Below the pieces are notes generated by a model. It did no database searches, was not told the DNA's origin, and worked only from the letters and a program-made list of their open reading frames with translations. From Lasiosphaeria ovina (lineage: Eukaryota > Ascomycota > Sordariomycetes > Sordariales > Lasiosphaeriaceae): 64,000 nucleotides of DNA. Of this stretch, positions 57,201-64,000 are shown in pieces (within the stretch, counting starts at the first letter, position 1; every line of letters begins with the position of its first letter). The translations under genes and the position numbers were made by a program. The stretch is taken from positions 496,001 to 560,000 of the forward strand of contig JAULSN010000001.1 in the NCBI GenBank assembly GCA_033439765.1, read 5' to 3'.

Positions 57201-59178
57201 GGGATTCAGCCACCGCAGCCACGCAAGCCACGACACCATGTACGTCGGCGGGATGACGAAGCCCGTGTACGTGATCAAGACGGCGGTGATGATGGACGAG
57301 GGCACCATGGTCTGGTCAAACGTCTTGGACAGGGAGCCGACCATGCGGAAATACATCGAGTTGACAATGTAGATGGTGACGCCGAACAGGAAGAAGGTGA
57401 AGAAGGCGCTGGGGGTGCGGTTGAGGTTGGCCATGAAGTATACGGTGCACGAGAAGGTGGTGACGATGGCGAACTTGTTGGGCAGGTCACAGATCATCGA
57501 CGCCAGGTTCTCGACAAAGGGGTGGTAGAAGGCGTAGCGGTGGTGCTTCTCGACGATGGGGCGCTGCGCCCACATCAGCAGCACCTCGAACGCCGGAGCG
57601 AAGCCGACCACCATCAGCGAGAAGAAGAGGAAGACGGAGCGCTGGTCCAGCGAGTCGCTCGTCTCGCCGAGGTTGAAGTAGGCGCTGCCGATGAGGAGGC
57701 CTAGGATGCCGTTTGCCACGCTGGCCGAGATGGCAGGCACCGGGTTGTTGCGGAGACGCAGGAAACCCCGCTTGACGGTGATGGCAATCTGCTGGCGGAT
57801 GGGGAGCGTGTAGGTCGACGACGCGAGCTTGACCTGCTCGCTGTCCTTGTCGAACCCTTTGCTCTGGAGCGGATGGGCCGAGTTGAAGGCATCGACCTCG
57901 TCGCGGACGGCCCGGGCCTGCTTGCTCTCCTTCCAGACCCTGGCAAAGTCGTCGGGGGTCCGGGGCACGCGGTCCGCGAAGCCCTCCTGCACGATGCGCT
58001 CGACGGGGTTGGTCAGCGACGTCAGGAAGTCGGCGGTCGTGGCGCGATTCGGCCGGACAAAGCCCAGGCCGACAAAGTAAGCCGAGGCCTCCTCGACGGG
58101 GCCAAAGTAGATCTGCCGGCCCTCGTACAGCAGGGTGACCTTGTTGAAGTTCTGGAGCAGGTTAGCCGGCGTTCTGCGAGGGGGGGAGGAGGACGAGGCA
58201 GCTCGCCTTATACATGGCCTCGGAGGCCTGGTAGATGCTCATGACGACAGTCGACTTGAGCGCGTCGGTGGCCTTGCGCAACAGCGTGATGAAGCCCAGG
58301 GCGGTGGAGCTGTCGAGACCGCGGGTGCTGTTGTCCCAGCACTGGAAGGGGGCGCCGCTGATGAAGGCCTCGGCAAGGCTGGTCCGGCGCTTCTCGCCTC
58401 CGCTGATGCCGCGGATCATGGCGTCTCCGACGGGCGTCTTGAAGGCGGCGTCCAGCGAGAAGAGGGAGGCGACATTGCTGCCGACGGCGCGGGCGGCGGC
58501 GGCACGGCCAGACCCCAGCTCTCGCGTGGTGGCGGCAAAGGTCAGGGTCTCGCCGAGGGCCAGTTCGGGGAAATGCACGTCGAGCTCGGCAAGGTAGATG
58601 GATTCGCCCTTGAAGGTGTCGTGCATGTCGCGATACGCGATGCCACCGTAGTTGATCTCGGCGTCGGCGCCGAGGTGGAAGCCGTGCGTGTCGCCCGAGA
58701 GGGTCTTGAGAAAGGTCGAGCAGCCGCTGCCGGGCCGGCCGAGCACCAGGAGCATCTCGCCGCTACGGACCAGGCCCTCAAAGTCCTGCAGGATCTGGAC
58801 GCGCTTCGGGGCGCGGTCGCGCCGGGCCAGCACGCCGGCGAACAGGCGCGGGTACGTGAGGGCATACGAGACGAACGTGGACTGGAAGCGGTCCGACGAC
58901 AGGAAGCCGTGTGTCTGGAGGTGGCGGAACGACACGCCCAGCTGCAGCCGCGGCCTGGGCAGCGCGTGTTGCAGCCACTGGTCGAAAACGGGCTCGCCGG
59001 CGTCGGTGGCGGTGGTCTTGAGCTCGGCGGTGGTCTTGAGCCCGGCGGACTTGTCGTCGGCGTCCTTGGACACGTCTGCCGTCTTTTCGTCGGCACCCTT
59101 GGACACGTCCGCCGTCTTTCCGTCGGCGCCCTTGGGTACGTCTGTCGTCTTTTCGTCCGACATCTTCTTGTCCGACAT
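54245..59178 (-). CDS. PDR-type (ABCG) multidrug ABC transporter
   Basis: Predicted 1482 residues from nine exons: 59178-58207, 58151-57165, 57111-56936, 56888-56471, 56415-56103, 56018-55941, 55881-55265, 55192-54738 and 54677-54245. Phases agree throughout. The order is NBD-TMD twice, as in fungal pleiotropic drug resistance pumps. NBD1 has the family's Cys-type Walker A ([12 protein letters not shown]), signature [13 protein letters not shown] and Walker [16 protein letters not shown]2 has canonical Walker A ([12 protein letters not shown]), the PDR-type [14 protein letters not shown] and Walker [16 protein letters not shown]. The TMDs follow each NBD. The start MSDKKMSDE is preceded by an in-frame ATG 13 codons up; a DKKADVSK-like acidic repeat follows it. 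Intron 1 appears to use a GC donor. It should export hydrophobic compounds at the plasma membrane. Confidence 0.93.
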
Positions 59179-61642
59179 GGTGGCGGCCGATTCGATGTTC
59201 AATTCACAGCACACCAAGCAGAGCCAGGCAGATCACGAAGCACAGAGTTCGACGGGCGGCATGCTCGCTCGGCGGTCATATATAAGATAAGGACAGGAAA
59301 TCGGCTGTCCAGTGTCACGCTGTCGGGGTCCAGTCCGACCGGGTCGGACAAGCCCATCCGCGTACTGAACAAAATGCCCAATCTGCAGCTGCCCACAAAC
59401 CGTCAGCATCGACGCTGCTAGCCCGACTTGGCGCGACCCAGAGCAAATAAGATTGCCTGCGCGCCGGGCCAAGACTGCCGACGAGCGGCGCAGGCTGGGC
59501 AGCTTGGGGGCGACTGGCAGGCGGTAGGGCTGCAGCGCGCTGCTGCTCTCGTCAGGTGGCAGTGGCACGTTAGCGTCTGCTGTTGGAGAGTCGCCAAAGG
59601 GAGGAAGCCCTGGTGAGATTATTGTCCCATCCAGTCGACAGTGGAGCTTCGCACTGTACTTACGTGGACGGAGAGGTGCAGGGGCATTTTGTGGTGGAGC
59701 TGTTGGACCCCAGCACCTGCCGTCTTCAGAGTTAGTTCGCCCCGATTCGACAACACCAGAGCTTCAACCAACTGCCACTAAACCAACGGCACATTATTAA
59801 ACGACCAGCAACCAACAACACGGCCGTAAAACCAGCAAAAGTTCCAAGATTGTGAAGCAGTCATTCCTACTCCAGCAACTATGGACTCTTGGAGACCCGG
59901 CCTCAGCCGCTGCCGACGTTGTGATTTTTCTCTATTACGGTATAAGCGTTCATTATTCGCTAATAGCAATGCCGCAACAGGTCTATCTTCTCCGCACGCT
60001 GCACCTTGCGGCGTTGAAACCCGGCCTTGGGATTTCCGCATCTGCACGCCAACTCCGCGGACGCGACGGAGAGACCAGCCCCGTCTTCCGAAGTTCCGAC
60101 TCGTTCTACTGCGTAGGCAACCTTTCCAGACGACCCCCTGCAGCGGAAGGCAGCTGGTCCGGCGCACAGTGTGGGAGTACAGAGATTGAGCATCAAGCCA
60201 CGGCAGCAAGGCATCGCTGGACGAACCCAATAACCTCGTCGGCAGGATTTGGCCGAACAAGGAGGTAAAGCGCGGCAAAGCACGCGCCTAGCGCTTTAGT
60301 GGTGAAGACAATTTTGAAGTGTCTTGGCACCGTTAAGTCTGACGTGAGCATTCAGTTACAAATCGCATAACGTCAGCTCGCTTCCGGAAGCTATTCTCAA
60401 TCCATAATACCGAGGTAATTACGGACTACGGATAGTCGGACAAGTCGGTAGCCAGCTGTTCGGTTTTAGCAGATCGCTTCTCTCAATCCGAAATTCCTCC
60501 CGAGAATACAACCGCCAAGCACATCGCGTCTCTCAAAGGAAAACATTAGCTAACGGTGAGCAGGGGGCCGCGACTCTATCAGCCCTACCAGGCCCAAACA
60601 AACCTCCGTTAAGGCAGCTAGCAACACCACACGCCGCCAGACAATGAACTAACGTACTACACAGTAAGTAGGTCGCGCCGCGTCCACGTGGGACGGCTTG
60701 TGGGTCGGGTTTACATTTTCCATCCTACGTGTTTGTTCCCTCCTCGGGCAAAGTTTACTGCCGTTTCCATGTTTGTGAGCCACGACTTGCACATGTCCAG
60801 CGAGGGAGGTGAAGATTTCTGGCTGTCATCTGAAAACTGGATGGACGACGCTCATGCAGCTCCAAAATGGTTGGACGGCTGGGCGGCTGGCCAGAAAGAA
60901 ACCAGAGTGCGGGTGCCCGGTAACAGGATTGAGCTGTTGACCTTCGCATACCCAGATACTGCCTTTGACGGTATTAGTACGACGCTGCTAACCAAACTGA
61001 GCTAACCGGGCTGGATGCTGCTGAAGGATGGGGCGTGGACACAGCATATTGCTCCTGGGCGGCTGGAAGACAGAAAATTCTTCAGTGCCGTGGATCTGGA
61101 TGTAGCCCAGCGGAGGGGGGAAGGGGCTGCGGAGTTCAGAAGTGTTTCACAGCGCGGCGGAACTCGGAACGGCTGCGCGACCAGGCCAGCGGAGACGGGC
61201 TGACGGCAGTGGACTGTCGGGCCGCGTTGCACTGGGTGATCCGAGCTCCTTGACTTTATTCTTACCTTTCGGACTCTTGGTGCCTGGTCGCCTCTCCCGC
61301 GGCGCGTCTCGACCCAGGCTTGGGCATTCTGTATTTCATCCCTGCTGCTGTCGTGGTTGTGCAGCCAAGCGCCAGGGACAATCACAAGTGGGGCTCATGT
61401 AGGTGCCGTAAAGCGTCAGCACTGGGTATCCGCACTCCCGGATTCCAGCACTGAAGAGGATCGCGGCTTCAACCAACAGGCTTCCAAATTCCAAGCCACC
61501 TAGGTAGGCGGCGCAGCCAACAGCAAAATGGCCGTGCAGGCGACAGAAAGATCAAAAGCGAAGACGGCGGCACCATGCATCGCACCGCGGCCTCGCCATT
61601 TCGTTGTTCGTCGTTTCATTGTCTCTCAGATCTCAGTCCACC
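59179..61642. other. gene-free 2.5-kb region
   Basis: Contains the PDR promoter at the left. Overlapping frames at 59.8-60.3 and 60.7-61.0 kb are not supported by any motif. Confidence 0.4.
59278..59285 (-). promoter_or_regulatory. TATA-like box of the PDR transporter
   Basis: TTATATAT on the minus strand about 100 bp upstream of the chosen ATG at 59178. Position fits a core promoter. Confidence 0.45.
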
Positions 61643-63005
61643 ATGGCTCCAACCCTCGCGCTGGCCCTCGTAGGCGTCTTCGCTGTCTACTTCTTCCTCC
61701 GCGCCCTGCTGCGGCCCACCCAGGACGACAAGGAGCCGCCCGCCGTGGAAACGACGATTCCGTTCCTTGGCCACATCTTGGGCATGCTCACCCACCAGTC
61801 AAATTTCCACACGCACATGCGCGATGCGGCCGGGCTGCCCGTCTACACCCTGCGAATGCCCTGGTTCGGCCTCTATGTCGTCAACTCGGCACCCGTCATC
61901 ACGGCCGTGCAGCGGCAGTTCCTGACCATCGCCTTCCCGCCCATCGACGCTAAAGCTGCCAGGCACGGCATGGGAGGCAGCAAGGCGGCTCTTGACGTCC
62001 TTGCCACCGACATGATGGCCGACGGCAGCTACCTGCGCACTTACGACGCCGCCATCCACCCCGCCGTTACCCTCGGCCCCGGACAGCTCAATCGCGCCTC
62101 GGTGCGCGTGCTCGCGGCAGCCACCGACGACCTCCAAGAACAAGCTCCCCAGACAACCGGCCTGCTGGCCTGTAAGTCACATTGAGTGTCCGAATCACTC
62201 CGACATAATTTTTCTTAATTTATTTTACCTAGGAATAGGAGTCCGCCACGGCATGCTGAATCTGTTCCTTTTACGCGTTTTGGTCTGGAGAGTTTCCAGG
62301 CTCGCGAGAAAGTCGCTGCTGCCTTCGATGCCTACTACAGGGCTGAGGCGCACCTCGACCCCGCCACGTCGGGCCTGACCAAACGCCGATCCCAGCACAA
62401 CACCGAGCACGGCATTCCCGCCGCCGACATTGGCTATTTCGAGATTGGCAGCCTCTTTGCTCTGCTCGGAAGCACGCTGCCTGCCGCCTTTTGGATGATC
62501 TGTCACATTTTTTGCCGATGCCGCCCTGCCCGCCAGCTGCCGCCACGAGTTGCAGGCCGTGGCCTCAGGACGTCGCCGGCGACAACCAGCCCCCCTCCTA
62601 TACCATCGATATCGCCCGCGTCAGGGCATCGTGCCCGGTCCTCCGCGTCCGCGTCCGCAGCATCAGCACCTCGGCGCGCGTTGTGCTCGGAGACCATCTA
62701 CTCGACGGCCGCTACCTGCTCAAGAAGGGCGCCACCGTGCTGGTCCCCGTCCCGTGCAGCACAGCGACCCAGCAGCCTGGGGCCCGACGGTCGGCGTGTT
62801 TGACCACACGCGGTTCCTGCGTGGAGGCAAAGGGAAGCGACACAGCCCTGCGCTTCGACGTCCAGCCCGTCACCAATGGAGCTGACGTCCCCTGGTCGAT
62901 GCCCCCACCATCAACACGCCCCTGGCGGCTGCCGTAGCGACGCCCGACCATGACATTGACGTCGAGATCCGCCTCATGGGGCCGAGAGACCAGCGCTGGC
63001 TGTAG
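61643..63005 (+). pseudogene. cytochrome P450 pseudogene lacking the haem loop
   Basis: The start is intact: MAPTLALALVGVFAVYFFLR is a membrane anchor, then TTIPFLGHILGMLTHQ and MPWFGLYVVNSAPVI. A donor at 62172 (GTAAGT) is good, but downstream the frame slips several times: RHGMLNLFLL, then FGLESFQAREKVAAAFDAYY, then DIGYFEIGSLFALLGSTLPA, then out of frame again near 62510. The region where helix K (ExxR) belongs is compressed (ASCPVL to ISTSARVVL). Most telling, sequence that should precede the haem loop (TRFLRGGKGKRHS) is joined almost directly to what should follow it (LRFDVQPVTNG), so the FxxGxxxCxG cysteine loop is gone. The remnant ends at TAG 63003. It resembles the CYP7/8-like P450s of fungi. 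No enzyme is possible. Confidence 0.8.
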
Positions 63006-63134
63006 AGCTCTCGAGGTCTCGTAAGCTCGCCGACATTGTGGGCATCGTGGCCGAGTATCGATCCCCTCAGCCCCATACACGCACACTGACCCGTCGGGGC
63101 CGTGTTGAGGAGCGGTGCGTAGATGCGATTTGTA

Positions 63135-63172
63135 TTATTAGCGTACTGAGATTTGGGTTATTAGCGTACTGA
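63135..63172. repeat. 15-bp direct repeat at a gene-relic junction
   Basis: TTATTAGCGTACTGA occurs at 63135-63149 and again at 63158-63172. It lies between the P450 remnant and the kinase-like relic. Confidence 0.9.
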
Positions 63173-63703
63173 ATGCAGCGTTGCCATTTGCCCGATGCAT
63201 TCCCTGCCAGTTTCTTGTTTTGTGTTTTGCCTATTTGCCCTGTGACAGCTCAGCCAGTTATAGTTTCGTGTGTTCAAGGATAGCTTCCAGCTCCGTGACA
63301 ACCCCGTCGTACACCTTCTGTCTAACTGCTCTTCGCTCAGGTCTTGCGCTGTACTGCACCCGATGCAACGCTCGACGGCTGTCTTGTAGGGTGGGCTGAT
63401 CAGCGCCACCCGTTGTTCCAGTAGCCTCTGTGCTGTTATGGAGTCCCGGATGGTGGCGAGCTTGTCCCCGTACCCAGCCAGGTCATCCTGCGGCTCGCGC
63501 AGCTGGTCGAGGGCCGCGCCGAGTATTATTTCGAGCAGCAGCATTCCGAGCGCGAAGAGCGTCGTGTTCTGGTCTGGCGCTACATGTCCCGTGCTGTCGG
63601 GCTGTCCCGTGTCGTCAGGCGCGAGATGGTCAACTGTCCGCGGCTGCGTCGGAACATCTGGGAAGCTCCTGGACAGAAGTGGATGCTGGTACGAGATGGC
63701 CAT
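63161..63703 (-). pseudogene. relic of HeLo/DUF7580-type kinase-like C-terminus
   Basis: On the minus strand the first part reads like the C-lobe of the kinase-like domain in fungal HeLo/prion-inhibition proteins: TTLFALGMLLLEIILG, a spacer, ARRL-like ITAQRLLEQ, then YKTAVERCIG. After that the sequence loses the family pattern and ends QMATLHSVR. No N-lobe, ATP-binding or HRD motif is present upstream, and the plus strand there carries another gene. I read it as a truncated relic; the domain call comes from the pattern of short blocks only. Confidence 0.5.
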
Positions 63704-63711
63704 CCTGAACC

Positions 63712-64000
63712 TGGCCTCATGCAGTATCTAGGCGTCTTTCGGTTGCCATTGCGAACCCCGCCCCCCCACGAGAGATTCCGCAAGCTCGGCGGGCGCCCGT
63801 CAGAAAACATTTCGTTCCGAGAGTCGCACGACGTCGCCTACGTCCGGGACAAGTTTCCCCGATCAGATGGCGTCCTGGCTGAGACGCTGGGAAAGTCCGT
63901 CACCCGCCGGCGACAGTTCTTTCGCTACCGGGAGGCCCACCACGACAGGCTTGCCGAGGGCCTCGAGAGGATAGACTTTGGTGGCGACTTTGGCGACAAC
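63712..64000 (+). CDS. N-terminal part of an unknown protein, runs off window
   Basis: Open from ATG 63712 (MQYLGVFRLPLRTPPPHER) to the window end without a stop. The segment ENISFRESHDVAYVRDKFP, then VLAETLGKSVTRRRQFFRYR and EAHHDRLAEGL, resembles a region of fungal acuF-like C2H2 zinc-finger proteins (basic RRRQxFxYRExHH block). Open sequence continues upstream of 63712 in the same frame, but there it is only the antisense of the kinase relic. The true start and any introns cannot be fixed here. Confidence 0.5.

Noticed and set aside
59852..60268. 138-codon plus frame with overlapping minus frames
   Set aside because: Equally open on both strands and no recognisable domain.
60688..61005. 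105-codon plus frame
   Set aside because: Isolated, no motif or conserved-looking block; insufficient support.

Overview
The window looks like nuclear DNA of a filamentous ascomycete (Pezizomycotina). This rests on short introns (48-122 bp) with GT(R)NGT donors, CTRAC branch sites and YAG acceptors. It also rests on families typical of that group: a HET-domain protein, a full-size PDR (ABCG) transporter, a BIM1/X325 copper protein, BBE-like flavoenzymes and a HeLo/DUF7580-type kinase relic. A Sordariomycete, perhaps Hypocreales, is my guess from the gene set; no marker gene is present to settle it.

Layout. 1-7.5 kb: a split-motif cytidine/dCMP deaminase-like gene, a small secreted cysteine-containing protein and an unrecognised two-exon gene. 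7.8-11.2 kb: a HET-domain protein and a dienelactone hydrolase-like enzyme. 11.7-13.4 kb: a rearranged, frameshifted remnant joining the end of a GH55-type glucanase to the tail of a subgroup-C chitinase. 14.0-22.4 kb: four consecutive redox enzymes, namely a VAO-type flavoprotein oxidase, a Baeyer-Villiger-type monooxygenase, a secreted BBE-like FAD oxidase and a Kv-beta-type aldo/keto reductase. These could form a small pathway acting on phenolic or alkyl-aryl compounds; that is inference from family and adjacency only.

22.4-28.7 kb is gene-poor, with one conserved-looking orphan and a run of CCAAT boxes. 28.7-41.9 kb holds an unusual protein kinase, a GPI-type BIM1/X325 copper protein, a secreted Gly-Lys-repeat protein, a glutathione S-transferase and three orphans. 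44.4-46.0 kb holds a ZIP-like metal transporter with uncertain exon structure. 46.0-47.9 kb is repeat-rich non-coding DNA. 47.9-52.8 kb carries two related BTB-like proteins. 54.2-59.2 kb is a nine-exon PDR transporter with one apparent GC-AG intron.

The right end is decayed: a P450 pseudogene that has lost its haem loop, a kinase-like relic in the opposite orientation, a 15-bp direct repeat near the junction of the two, and the start of another gene that runs off the window. Exon boundaries were placed by eye from splice signals and reading-phase agreement; they are predictions. I recognised no tRNA, rRNA or CRISPR, but I could not scan exhaustively for tRNAs.
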